A stretch of 64,000 bases of DNA from Profundibacterium mesophilum KAUST100406-0324 (GCF_009835145.1 NZ_APKE01000022.1:1-64000); one strand, 5' to 3'. Shown: positions 25,401 through 34,887, numbered from the stretch's first letter. Notes: generated by a model from the sequence alone, not told the origin. Program-made: numbers and translations.

Positions 25401-27593
25401 ATGAGCGCATCCTGGCATCCAGAGGGCGCGCAGGTCGCGGTGCTGACCACGCAGCCGCTCGGCCGTCCCTTCGATTACCGCGCGCCGGAAGGCGGCTGCG
25501 CGCAGGGCGCCTTCGTCGAGGTGCCGCTCGGACCGCGCAAGGTGCTCGGCGTGGTCTGGGGCGCGGGCCGCGGCGAGGTGGATGCTGCGCGGCTGCGCTC
25601 GATCATCAGGGTGCTGGACGTGGCGCCGATGCGCGCCGAGATGCGCCAGTTCCTCGAACGCGCCGCCGAATACACCCTCACCCCCCTGCCCGCGATGCTG
25701 CGCCTGGCGACGCGCGCGCCCGGCCTCGGCGATCCGCCCTCGATGCGCAAGGTCTACCGGAGGGGCAGCGGCACGCCCGCGCGGATGACCGATGCGCGCC
25801 GGCGTGTCATCGAGGCGCTGGAGGAGTTCGGCGGGCTGTCCTTCACCCTCAAGGAGCTGGCCGAGCTGGCGGGCACATCGAGCGGTGTGGTCAAGGGCCT
25901 TGCCGAGCACGGCGCGATCATCGAGGAGGACACGCCCCGCGATGCGCCCTATCCCCGGCTCGACCCCTTTCTGCCGGGCGCACGGTTCGAAGGGGCGCAG
26001 GCGCAGGGCGCCGAGCGGCTGCGCGCCGCCGTTCGCCGGGAGACATACGGCACGACCCTGCTGCGCGGCGTCACCGGCTCCGGCAAGACCGAGGTCTATC
26101 TCGAGGCGGTGGCGCAATGCCTCGAGCGGGGCCGGCAGGCGCTCGTCCTCTTGCCGGAGATCGCGCTGACCTCGGAATTCCTGACCCGCGTGGAGGCGCG
26201 GTTCGGCGCACGCCCCGCCGAGTGGCATTCCGGCGTGACGATGACCGAGCGGCGGCGCTGCTGGCGGATGGTCGGCGCCGGCGAGGCGCAGCTGGTCGTG
26301 GGGGCGCGCTCGGCGCTCTTTCTGCCCTATCGCGACCTGGGGCTGATCATCGTCGACGAGGAGCATGACACGTCCTACAAGCAGGAGGACGGCGTCCTCT
26401 ACAACGCCCGCGACATGGCCGTGCTGCGCGCCTCCTTCTGCGGCGCGCACGTGGTTCTCGCCTCCGCCACCCCCAGCCTCGAGAGCTGGGCCAATGCAGA
26501 GGCGGGCAAATACGACCGGATCGATCTCGCCGCGCGCTTCGGGGCCTCCGTCCTGCCGAGGATGGACACGATCGACATGCGCGGCGAGCCGATGCCCGGT
26601 GCCCAATGGATCTCGCCAAGCCTTGCGGGGGCGGTCGCGGCGCGCCTCGAGGCCGGCGAGCAGACGCTGCTCTTTCTCAACCGGCGGGGCTACGCGCCGG
26701 TCACGCTCTGCCGGGCCTGCGGCAACCAGGTCGGCTGCGACAATTGCGACGCGCGGATGGTCGAGCACCGCTTCCAGAAGCGCCTCGTCTGCCATCAATG
26801 CGGCGAGTCCCGCCCGGTGCCCGAAGCCTGCCCCCATTGCACGGTCGAAGGCAAGATGACCGCCGTGGGCCCGGGGGTCGAGCGCCTTGCAGAGGAGGCG
26901 GCGGACAAGTTTCCCGGCGCGCGCATCGAGGTGCTCTCCTCCGATCTTCACGGCTCCGCACGGGCGTTGAAGGCCCGGATCGAGGCGATCGCGCAGGGCG
27001 AGGCCGACATTGTCATCGGCACGCAGCTCGTCGCGAAGGGGCACAATTTTCCCAACCTCACCCTCGTCGGGGTGATCGATGCCGACCTTGGACTACAGGG
27101 CTCCGACCTGCGGGCCGCCGAACGCACCTTCCAGCTGATGCGCCAGGTGGCGGGCCGCGCGGGGCGCGCCGAGAAGCCGGGCACGGCGCTGCTGCAGACC
27201 TTCCAGCCGGAGCATCCCGTGATCCGCTCGATCCTGGCCGGCGACGAGGAGGGGTTCTGGCGCGCCGAGGCGGCCGAGCGCCGGCAGGCCGGCGTGCCGC
27301 CCTATGGCCGCATGGCAGGGATCGTGCTGAGCGGGCCCGACATGGCGGCGCTTTTCGACCTGGGTGCGGCGATGGCCCGCCGCTCGGAGCCCCTCCAGCG
27401 GATCGGCGCGCAGGTTTTCGGCCCCGCCCCCGCACCCATCGCGCGCGTGCGCGGCCGTCACCGGGTGCGTCTTCTGGTCAAGGCCGAGAAGGCCGCCCCC
27501 CTGCAATCGGCCTTGGCGCTCTGGGCTGCCCAGTTCCGGTTGCCGCCCAACGCGCGGCTGAGCATCGACATCGATCCGCAAAGTTTCCTGTGA
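25401..27593 (+). CDS. priA: Primosomal replication helicase PriA
   Basis: 730-residue superfamily 2 helicase that restarts stalled replication forks. The N-terminal 3'-DNA-binding domain opens with VAVLTTQPLGRPFDYRAP. Walker A GVTGSGKTEVYL is near residue 225 and the DEEHD box near 318. A Zn-binding insert has four Cys pairs (CRAC, CDNC, CHQC, CPHC). Motifs V and VI lie in GTQLVAKGHNFPNLTLVG and RQVAGRAGRA. Length is typical for alphaproteobacteria. It is divergent from fsa and convergent with the DEAD-box gene; about 220 bp with no visible gene separate them. Confidence 0.95.
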   Translation: MSASWHPEGAQVAVLTTQPLGRPFDYRAPEGGCAQGAFVEVPLGPRKVLGVVWGAGRGEVDAARLRSIIRVLDVAPMRAEMRQFLERAAEYTLTPLPAMLRLATRAPGLGDPPSMRKVYRRGSGTPARMTDARRRVIEALEEFGGLSFTLKELAELAGTSSGVVKGLAEHGAIIEEDTPRDAPYPRLDPFLPGARFEGAQAQGAERLRAAVRRETYGTTLLRGVTGSGKTEVYLEAVAQCLERGRQALVLLPEIALTSEFLTRVEARFGARPAEWHSGVTMTERRRCWRMVGAGEAQLVVGARSALFLPYRDLGLIIVDEEHDTSYKQEDGVLYNARDMAVLRASFCGAHVVLASATPSLESWANAEAGKYDRIDLAARFGASVLPRMDTIDMRGEPMPGAQWISPSLAGAVAARLEAGEQTLLFLNRRGYAPVTLCRACGNQVGCDNCDARMVEHRFQKRLVCHQCGESRPVPEACPHCTVEGKMTAVGPGVERLAEEAADKFPGARIEVLSSDLHGSARALKARIEAIAQGEADIVIGTQLVAKGHNFPNLTLVGVIDADLGLQGSDLRAAERTFQLMRQVAGRAGRAEKPGTALLQTFQPEHPVIRSILAGDEEGFWRAEAAERRQAGVPPYGRMAGIVLSGPDMAALFDLGAAMARRSEPLQRIGAQVFGPAPAPIARVRGRHRVRLLVKAEKAAPLQSALALWAAQFRLPPNARLSIDIDPQSFL

Positions 27594-27814
27594 CCCCGCC
27601 ACCGCATGGCCGGGGGGGAATCAGACCGGACATTTTCGGGGAAATCGCGGGTGCTCGGGGGAGCGGAGGTTGCCGTCCCCTGCTCGCGCGGCGGGGCCGC
27701 GCGCCCGCGCGGGACGGTGGAACCGGCGCTCTTGAGGGCAGGGGCGGGGGCACCGAAAGCCGGGCCGGCCCACGCACCCGGCACCTCGCTCATCGGCAGC
27801 CCCCTGCCCCGTGA

Positions 27815-30061
27815 TCAGGGCTTGCCGCGCCGCGGCGGCGCGGTGCCGCCCGCGCCCGGCTTGCCGCCGCGCGGACCGCCGGCCTTGCCCGCATATTTAG
27901 CCCCGGGTTTGCCACCCGGTTTACCGCCCGGCTTGCCCGGCGGCACGAAACGCTGCGACGTGTCCGAGGCGGATGCGGCCTTGCGCGGGCCCTTTGGCGC
28001 CTCGCCCGCGCCGGGCTTTCCGGGCCGGCCGGCGGGTTTCGCACCCGGCTTACCGAAAGGCTTGCCGCCGGGTTTACCGCCCGGTTTACCGAATGACTTG
28101 CCCTCGGGCCGGGCATCAGCGGATTGGCCGGGCTTGCCCTTATACGCTTGCACACCCGCCCTGCCGGCTTCGGACTTGTTGGCCCCGAGCTTGCCGGAGC
28201 TGGGCTTGCCCCATGGCCGTTCGGGACGTGGCGCATCCTTGGCGGCCGGGCCGCTCCCCTTGTGCCGCTCCTTGCGCGGCTCGGGCCGATCGGCGGCGGG
28301 AACCGGATCGAGTGACGGGGTCCAGCTGTCGGAGCCGGTTTCGGTGCTCTCCTGCCGCGCCGCTGGCCGATTGGCGGGCTCGGCCCGGTCGGCCCGGTCG
28401 GCACGCGGGGCGGACGCGGCGGGGCCGGATTGGCCGCGCTCCTCGCGCGCCCCGGGCCGCGGACCCTTGCGCGGCGGGCGGGGCGTATCGCCCGGCGCCT
28501 CGCTGCGCCGCAGGGCGATCTTTCCCTCGAGCTTCATCGACGGGCCGACATTCGCGAGAAGCTTGTCCATGGCGCCTTCGGCGATCTCGACGAAGCTTTC
28601 GCTGCCCTGGATGCGGATCGCGCCGATATCGTCCTTCGACAGCCCCCCCTCGCGGCAAAGAAGCGGCAGCAGCCAGCGCGGCTCGGCACGCTCGTCGCGC
28701 CCGACCGACAGCGCCACCCAGGCGCTCGGCCCGAATGCGGGACGATCGCGCTTTTCAGGCTTGGCATCCGGCGCGGACAGCTCCTCGGGGGCCGAGCGCC
28801 CGGCCCTGTAGAGCCGCAGATACGCCGCGGCGATCCGCTCCGGCCCATGCATCTCCAGAAGGCGCGCGCCGAACTCGGCCTCGCTCTGGGCGATCTCCTC
28901 GCTCCAGACCGGATCGGAGAGCAGCCGCTCCTCGTCGCGTGCGAGGATATCCTCGGCCGAGGGCGGCACGCCCCATGTCGCGTTGATCTTCGCCCATTTG
29001 AGCAGCCGCTCGACCTTCTTGCGGATGCGCGGCGGCACGATCACGGCACTGATCCCCTTGCGCCCGGCGCGTCCCGTCCGGCCCGAGCGGTGCAGCAGCC
29101 CTTCGGCGTTGGAGGGCGGCTCGGCATGGATCACCAGCTCGAGATTGGGCAGGTCGATGCCGCGCGCGGCCACGTCGGTCGCCACGCAGACCCGCGCACG
29201 GCCGTCGCGCATCGCCTGCAGCGCATGGGTGCGCTCGGACTGGCTCAGCTCGCCGGAGAGCGACACGACCGCGAAGCCGCGGTTGGCAAAGCGCGCCGTG
29301 AGCCTTGCGACGGCGGCGCGGGTATTGGCGAAGACGATCGCGTTCTGCGCATCGTGGTAGCGCAGCAGGTTGATGATCGCGTTCTCGGCATCGGGCTGCG
29401 CCACGGCCAGCGCCTGGTAGTCGATATCGGCATGCTGTCCGGCGCCGGCACTGACCGACAGGCGCTGCGAATCGGTCTGGAACCTCTCGGCGAGGCGCGC
29501 GATCTCGGGCGGCACGGTGGCCGAGAACATCAGCGTGCGCCGCCCCTCGGGCGCTTCGGACAGGATGAATTCCAGGTCCTCGCGAAAGCCCAGGTCGAGC
29601 ATCTCGTCAGCCTCGTCGAGCACAACCGCGCGGATCTCCGTCAGGTCGATCGAGCCGCGCTGGATGTGATCGCGCAGGCGGCCCGGTGTCGCCACGACCA
29701 GATGCGCGCCCCGCTCGAGCGTGCGGCGCTCGTCGCGCATGTCCATGCCCCCCACGCAGGAGACGACCCGCGCGCCGGCCTTGGCATAGAGCCACGAAAG
29801 CTCGCGCGTCACCTGGAAGGCCAGCTCGCGCGTCGGCGCGATAATCAGCCCGAGCGGCGCGGCGGCGGGGGGCAGCATGCCGCTCTCATCGAGAATGGTC
29901 GGCGCGATGGCAATCCCGAAGCCCACTGTCTTGCCCGATCCGGTCTGCGCGGAAACGAGAAGGTCGGATTGCGCAAGCTCGGGGTCCGTGACCGCCTCCT
30001 GCACGGGGGTGAGCGTGTCGTATCCGCGCTCGGCAAGCGCGTCTGAGAGGGTCTGGATCAT
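27815..30061 (-). CDS. DEAD-box RNA helicase with DbpA-type domain and long repetitive basic tail
   Basis: 748-residue ATP-dependent RNA helicase, DeaD/CsdA-like. Motifs are AQTGSGKT (38-45), APTREL, D149-E-A-D152, S-A-T (180-182) and RSGRTGRAGRKG. A DbpA/CsdA RNA-binding domain covers about 455-530 (WVALSVGRDERAEPRWLL onward). From about 530 the protein is disordered, rich in Arg/Lys/Pro/Gly, and the last 100 residues are Lys-Pro-Gly-Gly repeats. It probably acts in ribosome assembly or RNA decay. It is divergent from the DUF998 gene. Confidence 0.93.
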   Translation of the reverse strand: MIQTLSDALAERGYDTLTPVQEAVTDPELAQSDLLVSAQTGSGKTVGFGIAIAPTILDESGMLPPAAAPLGLIIAPTRELAFQVTRELSWLYAKAGARVVSCVGGMDMRDERRTLERGAHLVVATPGRLRDHIQRGSIDLTEIRAVVLDEADEMLDLGFREDLEFILSEAPEGRRTLMFSATVPPEIARLAERFQTDSQRLSVSAGAGQHADIDYQALAVAQPDAENAIINLLRYHDAQNAIVFANTRAAVARLTARFANRGFAVVSLSGELSQSERTHALQAMRDGRARVCVATDVAARGIDLPNLELVIHAEPPSNAEGLLHRSGRTGRAGRKGISAVIVPPRIRKKVERLLKWAKINATWGVPPSAEDILARDEERLLSDPVWSEEIAQSEAEFGARLLEMHGPERIAAAYLRLYRAGRSAPEELSAPDAKPEKRDRPAFGPSAWVALSVGRDERAEPRWLLPLLCREGGLSKDDIGAIRIQGSESFVEIAEGAMDKLLANVGPSMKLEGKIALRRSEAPGDTPRPPRKGPRPGAREERGQSGPAASAPRADRADRAEPANRPAARQESTETGSDSWTPSLDPVPAADRPEPRKERHKGSGPAAKDAPRPERPWGKPSSGKLGANKSEAGRAGVQAYKGKPGQSADARPEGKSFGKPGGKPGGKPFGKPGAKPAGRPGKPGAGEAPKGPRKAASASDTSQRFVPPGKPGGKPGGKPGAKYAGKAGGPRGGKPGAGGTAPPRRGKP
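27880..28110 (-). repeat. Imperfect 9-15-nt coding repeats (KPGGKPGGKP) in helicase tail
   Basis: Within the 3' end of the helicase gene a short unit encoding Lys-Pro-Gly-Gly or Lys-Pro-Phe/Ala-Gly recurs many times, visible on the plus strand as repeated GGTTTACCGCC-like words. The units keep frame, so copy-number change would alter tail length without disrupting the gene. Confidence 0.6.
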
Positions 30062-30264
30062 GGGGGCGTCGTCCTGGGCTTTGGCAAGCGGGCATGGCCG
30101 CTGGAGCGGCGCGCGGCAATCAAGCCACGGCTGTTACGCCTTTCATTGCGGGAAGTATAGGACCGATCTGTCGCAGGCCCATGCCGCCGCGCGGTGCCCG
30201 AATGCCGCCCCGACCGGGGGAACCCGTTCCAGACTTGCCCGGTTGGGGGCGAAGGAGTGCGACA

Positions 30265-30906
30265 ATGACGAGACTTCACGACCACGCGATCGGCGGCGAG
30301 CGGCCGGTCCTGCTCAAGCTTTGCGCGATCATCGCGGCGCTCGGTGCCGCGTCCCTGATCCTGGGCACCCTGGCGGCGCAGGTCGTGGTGCCGGGACATG
30401 ACTGGATCGCCGACACGATCAGCGACCTTGGCGCGGGCCAATACGAGATCGTCATGGACGTCGCGCTTTACGGCTTTGCCGCAGGGCTCTTCGTCGCCGC
30501 CCTCGCCGCGTCCCATTCGCATATGGGCGGCAGCGGCTGGACGGCGGGGCTGTTCTCCCTCGCGATCCTGGGGGCGATCGTCGTCGTGGTCGGCGCGCGC
30601 AACGAATACGGCGACGGGGACAAGGAAGGCGTGGTGATCCACAGCTACCTCGTCTACGGCCTGGGCTTCTTCTTTACCGCGACCCCGCTGCTGATGCGCC
30701 CGGGCTTTGCGCGGATCATGCCGTGGATGGGCTGGGCGCTGCTGATCCTCGCGATCGGCTGGGTGATCGTCGCACCGATCTTCCTGCTGGTGCCGACCTC
30801 CATCGACGGGCTGCTCGAGCGCGTGCTGGGGGTGATTGCCGCCGCAATGCTCTGCACGATGTGCGCGGGGTTCTGGCAGCGCGGCAAGGATGTCGCACGG
30901 GCCTGA
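30265..30906 (+). CDS. DUF998 family integral membrane protein
   Basis: 213-residue protein with about six hydrophobic helices, belonging by pattern to DUF998. The first loop D-W-I-A-D-T-I-S-D-L-G-A-G is the family hallmark (compare the IS.LG motif). The loop ARNEYGDGDKEGVVIHSY carries the charged residues. The function of the family is unknown. The ATG at 30265 is used because upstream in-frame sequence is low-complexity. It lies between the divergent helicase gene and an MFS gene on the same strand, with a gap of 114 bp. Confidence 0.82.
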   Translation: MTRLHDHAIGGERPVLLKLCAIIAALGAASLILGTLAAQVVVPGHDWIADTISDLGAGQYEIVMDVALYGFAAGLFVAALAASHSHMGGSGWTAGLFSLAILGAIVVVVGARNEYGDGDKEGVVIHSYLVYGLGFFFTATPLLMRPGFARIMPWMGWALLILAIGWVIVAPIFLLVPTSIDGLLERVLGVIAAAMLCTMCAGFWQRGKDVARA

Positions 30907-31020
30907 GTTTCTTGAGGGGCAAACGGGCCTTGGAGGAGCGGAAGCCCAAGGGACCCGCGCGCCCGCGGAGCACACGCCTTTCGCTCGCCAAGACCGGCGC
31001 CGCGCGCTAGAGCTTGGCCC

Positions 31021-32250
31021 ATGCGCATCGTTCCCCTCTCGGAGGCGGGCCGCCTGCCGCGCTGGCAACGGCCCGACATTCTCCTCTTTCTCGCCGCCTT
31101 CGCGATGCCCATGGCCTTTGCCACCTGGTCGGCGCTGCTCAACAACTTCGTCATCGACGCGGCCGGCTTCACGGGGATCGAGATCGGCTGGCTGCATACC
31201 GTTCGCGAGATACCGGGCTTTCTCGCGATCGGGGTGATCGTGCTGATCATGGTCCTGCGCGAACAGGTTCTCGGCCTCCTCTCCCTGGCGCTTCTGGGCG
31301 TCGCGACGGCCATGACGGCCTATTTCCCGAGCCTTGGCGGCATCCTGACGATCACCCTGCTCTCCTCGATCGGCTTTCACTACTTCGAGACGGTGAACCA
31401 GTCGCTGCAACTGCAATGGATCGACAAGGCGCGCGCGCCGCAGATGCTCGGCTGGATCGTGGCGATCGGCTCGGGCGCCTCGCTCCTGTCCTACGGAGTG
31501 ATCGTTCTCGCCTGGGAGCGGTTCGATCTCGATTACGCGAGCGTCTACATGGCCTCCGGGGGGATCACGGCCGCCATCGCCCTCTTCTGCCTTCTGGCCT
31601 ATCCGCAATTCGAGGCGCCGGACCCGCAGCTCAAGACCTTCGTGCTGCGCAAACGCTACTGGCTCTATTACGCGCTTCAGTTCATGTCGGGCGCCCGCCG
31701 GCAGATCTTCGTCGTCTTCGCCGCCTTCATGATGGTCGAGCGCTTCGGCTTCGCGGTGGACGAGGTCACGGCGCTCTTCTTGATCAACTTCGTCGCCAAC
31801 ATGCTTCTCGCGCCGCTGATGGGGCGCGCCGTGGGACGGTTCGGCGAGCGGCGCGCGCTGACCTTCGAATATCTCGGCCTCGTCTGCGTCTTCCTCGCCT
31901 ATGGCGGGATCTACCATTTCGGATGGGGCGTCGGACTGGCAGCCGCCCTCTACGTACTCGATCATATCTTCTTTGCCCTCGCCTTCGCGCTGAAGACCTA
32001 TTTCCAGAAGATCGCCGATCCGCGCGACATCGCCCCGACCGCCGCCGTCGCCTTCACCATCAACCACATCGCGGCCGTCTTCCTGCCCGCGCTGCTCGGC
32101 TACATGTGGGTGCGCGCGCCCGGCGGCGTCTTCGCGCTTGCCGCCGGCATGGCCGCCTTCTCCCTCGCCCTCGCGCTGCTGATCCCGCGCCATCCCGCGC
32201 CGGGGCACGAGACGATCCTGCGCGGCAGGCGGCGGGCCAGGGCGGCCTGA
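31021..32250 (+). CDS. MFS transporter
   Basis: 409-residue membrane protein with about twelve hydrophobic segments and a central cytosolic loop (FEAPDPQLKTFVLRKRYWLYYAL). The sequence MGRAVGRFGERRALTFEY fits the MFS loop 8-9 copy of the signature. I do not recognise the substrate. Positively charged residues at the C-terminus (RGRRRARAA) are expected for the cytosolic side. The gene is followed at 118 bp by prmA and has no visible operon partner. Confidence 0.8.
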   Translation: MRIVPLSEAGRLPRWQRPDILLFLAAFAMPMAFATWSALLNNFVIDAAGFTGIEIGWLHTVREIPGFLAIGVIVLIMVLREQVLGLLSLALLGVATAMTAYFPSLGGILTITLLSSIGFHYFETVNQSLQLQWIDKARAPQMLGWIVAIGSGASLLSYGVIVLAWERFDLDYASVYMASGGITAAIALFCLLAYPQFEAPDPQLKTFVLRKRYWLYYALQFMSGARRQIFVVFAAFMMVERFGFAVDEVTALFLINFVANMLLAPLMGRAVGRFGERRALTFEYLGLVCVFLAYGGIYHFGWGVGLAAALYVLDHIFFALAFALKTYFQKIADPRDIAPTAAVAFTINHIAAVFLPALLGYMWVRAPGGVFALAAGMAAFSLALALLIPRHPAPGHETILRGRRRARAA

Positions 32251-32367
32251 TCGCGCGGCCGGGCGCCCTGCGGACAGGCGCGCGACCCAAGGCCCCGGAC
32301 GCTGCGCGCTTGACCCCGCGCCCGCGGAACCCTAGTCGCGGTGTCGATCCCAGACGAGGAATGCGCA

Positions 32368-33234
32368 ATGCCCACCTTCACCGCCCTGACCACCCTTCCC
32401 GATGCCGAGAACGCACGGCATCTCGGCGAGGCGATGGAGCGCATGGAACCCGAGCCGACCGGCGTGGGCGTCTTCGAGATGGAGGACGGATCGGGCCTTT
32501 GGGAAGTGGGCGGCTATTTCACCGAAAGCCCCGACGAGGCGGCCCTCGCCCTGCTTTCGGCGGCCTTCGGCGCCAGGCCCTTCGCCGTGTCGGAGCTTCC
32601 CGAGACCGACTGGGTGGCCAAGGTGCGGCGCGAGCTCTCCCCGATCGTGGCGGGGCGTTTCTTCCTCTACGGAAGTCACGATGCGGACAAGGTTCCCGAT
32701 GACGCGGTGGCGCTGCTGGTCGATGCGGCGATGGCCTTCGGCACCGGGCATCACGGCACGACGCTCGGTTGCCTGCGGGCCCTCGACCGCCTGATCGAGC
32801 AGGGCGTGGCCCCGGCAAAGGTCGCCGATATCGGTTGCGGCACGGCGGTGCTGGCCATGGCCGCGGCCAAGGTCTGGCCCGCGCAGGTGCTGGCCAGCGA
32901 CATCGACGCGGTCGCGGTGGAGGTGGCCGAGGCGAATGTCGCGCTGAACGGCCTTGAAGGCCAGGTGCAGTGCATCGAGGCCGCCGGTTTCGACGCCCCT
33001 TCCCTCGCACAGGCCGCGCCGTTCGACCTGGTCTTCGCCAACATCCTCAAGGGACCGCTGATCGAGCTGGCCCCGGCGATCGCGGCCCATACCGCGCGCG
33101 GCGGCCACGTGATCCTGTCGGGCCTGCTCAACCCTCAGGCCGAGGAAGTGGCCGGCGCCTACATCGCCGCCGGCTTCGCCCCCGCGCAAAGCGAGCAGAT
33201 CGGCGACTGGACGACATTGGTCATGCGGCGGTGA
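32368..33234 (+). CDS. prmA: Ribosomal protein L11 methyltransferase
   Basis: 288-residue SAM-dependent enzyme that trimethylates ribosomal protein L11. It has an N-terminal L11-recognition domain and a C-terminal methyltransferase with SAM loop VADIGCGTAVLAMAAA. The FGTGHHGTT segment and the VFANILKGPL catalytic-face motif are characteristic of PrmA. The ATG at 32368 is preceded by GAGGAA at good spacing; a GTG nine codons upstream is less likely. Length is slightly shorter than E. coli PrmA, as usual in alphaproteobacteria. Confidence 0.92.
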   Translation: MPTFTALTTLPDAENARHLGEAMERMEPEPTGVGVFEMEDGSGLWEVGGYFTESPDEAALALLSAAFGARPFAVSELPETDWVAKVRRELSPIVAGRFFLYGSHDADKVPDDAVALLVDAAMAFGTGHHGTTLGCLRALDRLIEQGVAPAKVADIGCGTAVLAMAAAKVWPAQVLASDIDAVAVEVAEANVALNGLEGQVQCIEAAGFDAPSLAQAAPFDLVFANILKGPLIELAPAIAAHTARGGHVILSGLLNPQAEEVAGAYIAAGFAPAQSEQIGDWTTLVMRR

Positions 33235-33426
33235 CGAGCAGTGACGGAGCGCTGATGCGGATCGCCGGCCAACCGGCTGCGCGTGCATGACACCGCCCTC
33301 TTGCCGGAGGCATGCATCGCGGGGCGCGGGCCTTTGCGAGATGCGCCGCACACGCCTCAAATAAACCGCATTGCGGCGGCAGGCTGGCTCTCCTCAAACT
33401 GATCGAGATCGGGGAGTGGCAGGATC

Positions 33427-33777
33427 ATGGAATTTTCCCAGCACACCGGCTTTCAGGACCGCTGCCGGGCGATCGCACGGCAAAAGGGCGTGCGGCGCGG
33501 GCGTGGCATCGTCCTGTCGCTCGACCGCACGGGGCTGCGCATCGCCCATGGCGCGCGGCCCGAGATGGGCGCGTCGCTCAAGGGCATGTTCCTCGTCTGC
33601 GCGGTCATGTTCCTCGGCAAGAGCCTGATGCTCGCCGAACTGGGCGAGATGGCCTATGCCGAGCGCGTCGCCCGGCTTTCCGGCGGCAGCCTGCCCGAGC
33701 GGCTCGGCGGCTGGCTCTTCGAGGTCGATCCACTGAGCCGGGAGCTCGCCGCGATCCTGCTGCCCCTCGTCAGGTAG
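33427..33777 (+). CDS. Small unknown protein with one membrane helix
   Basis: 116-residue protein I do not recognise. The N-terminal 50 residues are basic and soluble-looking. One hydrophobic stretch (about 51-70, KGMFLVCAVMFLGKSLML) could be a membrane helix, and the C-terminal third has an amphipathic pattern. GGGAG lies about ten bases before the ATG, and the codon composition matches the neighbours, so I accept it as a gene. It sits between prmA (192-bp gap) and the convergent DUF1127 gene. Confidence 0.65.
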   Translation: MEFSQHTGFQDRCRAIARQKGVRRGRGIVLSLDRTGLRIAHGARPEMGASLKGMFLVCAVMFLGKSLMLAELGEMAYAERVARLSGGSLPERLGGWLFEVDPLSRELAAILLPLVR

Positions 33778-33788
33778 GGCCGCCGCTG

Positions 33789-33838
33789 GCCCCGCACGGG
33801 GCCGCATGGCGCAGGCATCGGGGCCCGGATCGGGCCCG
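33789..33838. terminator. Two GC-rich hairpins between convergent genes
   Basis: GGCCCC-GCAC-GGGGCC (33789-33804) and GGGCCCG-GAT-CGGGCCC (33822-33838) lie between the convergent ends of the 116-residue protein gene and the DUF1127 gene. Neither has a T-run. They may act as processing or Rho-dependent ends for both transcripts. Confidence 0.35.
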
Positions 33839-33886
33839 GTATCGGCGCTGGACGGGACCGCGCCTCGGCCCCGCCCGGCGCGCGGT

Positions 33887-34096
33887 TCAGCGGGCGCGGC
33901 CGAGCCGCACGATGTCGCTGCGCGACAGGCCGATATCGTCGAGCTCGCTGTCGCTCAGCTGCCCGAGGCACTTGCGCGTCACGCGCAGATCGTTCCACTC
34001 CACGATCGCATCCCACATGCGCAGGACGTTCAGGATTGCACGGGTGCTGGCGGCTTCCCCGGCAATGGCGGGACGGACGGTATGGATCATGGACAT
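33887..34096 (-). CDS. DUF1127 (YjiS-like) small protein
   Basis: 69-residue protein with the C-terminal DUF1127 domain: W-N-D-L-R-V-T-R-K-C-L-G-Q-L-S-D-S-E-L-D-D-I-G-L-S-R-spaced residues, rich in Arg and Leu. Proteins of this type in alphaproteobacteria bind RNA and are linked to stress and phosphate or oxidative responses; in Rhodobacter one is coupled to small RNAs. The ATG at 34096 (MSMIHTV) is chosen over an in-frame codon 34 residues upstream with unlikely sequence. It is divergent from ruvC across a 296-bp gap. Confidence 0.85.
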   Translation of the reverse strand: MSMIHTVRPAIAGEAASTRAILNVLRMWDAIVEWNDLRVTRKCLGQLSDSELDDIGLSRSDIVRLGRAR

Positions 34097-34392
34097 GGCG
34101 GTGTTCCTGGACAGGGTGGGCGTCGGCCTCGATTGCGATCCGAGGCAGCTATCGATGACGGCGGCGCGCGGCAAGATGCAAAACGGCATGGCAGTCATGC
34201 AATGTGTTCATGTCTTGAAAATGCCGCAAGTGGTTGTTCGGAAACCGCAAAAACGACATCCGAAAAGTCGCGAACAGACGGCGTGACGTCGCATTTGCGC
34301 CACCTGCGTGAAAACTCCGCGCAAACGCCATTGGCCCGTGTTCGCGCTTCGTGCTACCGCTGTCGCGAATGGCCGGGAAGGGTGTACGCGAC
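34097..34392. other. DUF1127-ruvC intergenic region
   Basis: This 296-bp divergent control region is visibly richer in A/T than its surroundings (34180-34300). It holds a candidate SOS box near ruvC (listed separately) and a 5-bp inverted repeat GCATG-GCAGT-CATGC at 34186-34200. I see no supported gene; a 32-codon basic frame at 34188-34286 lacks a ribosome site. Confidence 0.5.
34340..34354 (+). promoter_or_regulatory. Candidate LexA (SOS) box upstream of ruvC
   Basis: GTTC-N7-GTGC lies 39 bp before the ruvC start. Alphaproteobacterial LexA recognises GTTC-N7-GTTC with some freedom in the second half, and ruvCAB is a usual SOS target. One base differs from the consensus direct repeat. Confidence 0.4.
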
Positions 34393-34887
34393 ATGAGGGT
34401 TTTGGGCATCGATCCGGGTCTGCGCACCATGGGATGGGGCGTCATCGACGTGGCCGGCAGCCGGCTGAGCCACGTTGCGAACGGATTGTGCGAATCGCGT
34501 GGCACCGACCTGGGCCGCCGGCTGGTCTCGCTCCACGCGCAGCTCACGGACGTGCTCCTGCGCTACTCGCCGGACTGCGCCGCGGTCGAGCAGACATTCG
34601 TCAACAAGGACGGCGCGGGCACCTTGAAGCTGGGACAGGCGCGGGGCATCGCCATGCTGGTGCCCGCGCAGGCCGGGCTCGAGGTGGGTGAATATGCGCC
34701 CAACTCGGTCAAGAAGACGGTCGTCGGGGTGGGACATGCCGACAAGAAGCAGGTCGAGCACATGGTGAAGATGCAGCTCCCCGGCGTCGTGCTCGCCGGT
34801 ACCGACGCCTCCGACGCGCTGGCGATCGCGATCTGCCACGCCTTCCACAGCCAGACGGCCCAGCGCTGGGCGGAGATCAGGGCATGA
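34393..34887 (+). CDS. ruvC: Holliday junction resolvase RuvC
   Basis: 164-residue endonuclease that cuts Holliday junctions. The acidic catalytic residues are visible: Asp7 in [14 protein letters not shown], Glu in AAVEQTFVN, and the C-terminal Asp residues in [14 protein letters not shown]. The region [16 protein letters not shown] is the conserved helix. GGGAAGGG precedes the ATG at 34393. The stop overlaps the ruvA start (ATGA), and the ruvC-ruvA-ruvB order is the usual alphaproteobacterial operon. Confidence 0.96.
   Translation: MRVLGIDPGLRTMGWGVIDVAGSRLSHVANGLCESRGTDLGRRLVSLHAQLTDVLLRYSPDCAAVEQTFVNKDGAGTLKLGQARGIAMLVPAQAGLEVGEYAPNSVKKTVVGVGHADKKQVEHMVKMQLPGVVLAGTDASDALAIAICHAFHSQTAQRWAEIRA

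Noticed and set aside
34188-34286. 32-codon basic frame upstream of ruvC
   Set aside because: No ribosome site; it lies in a divergent control region.
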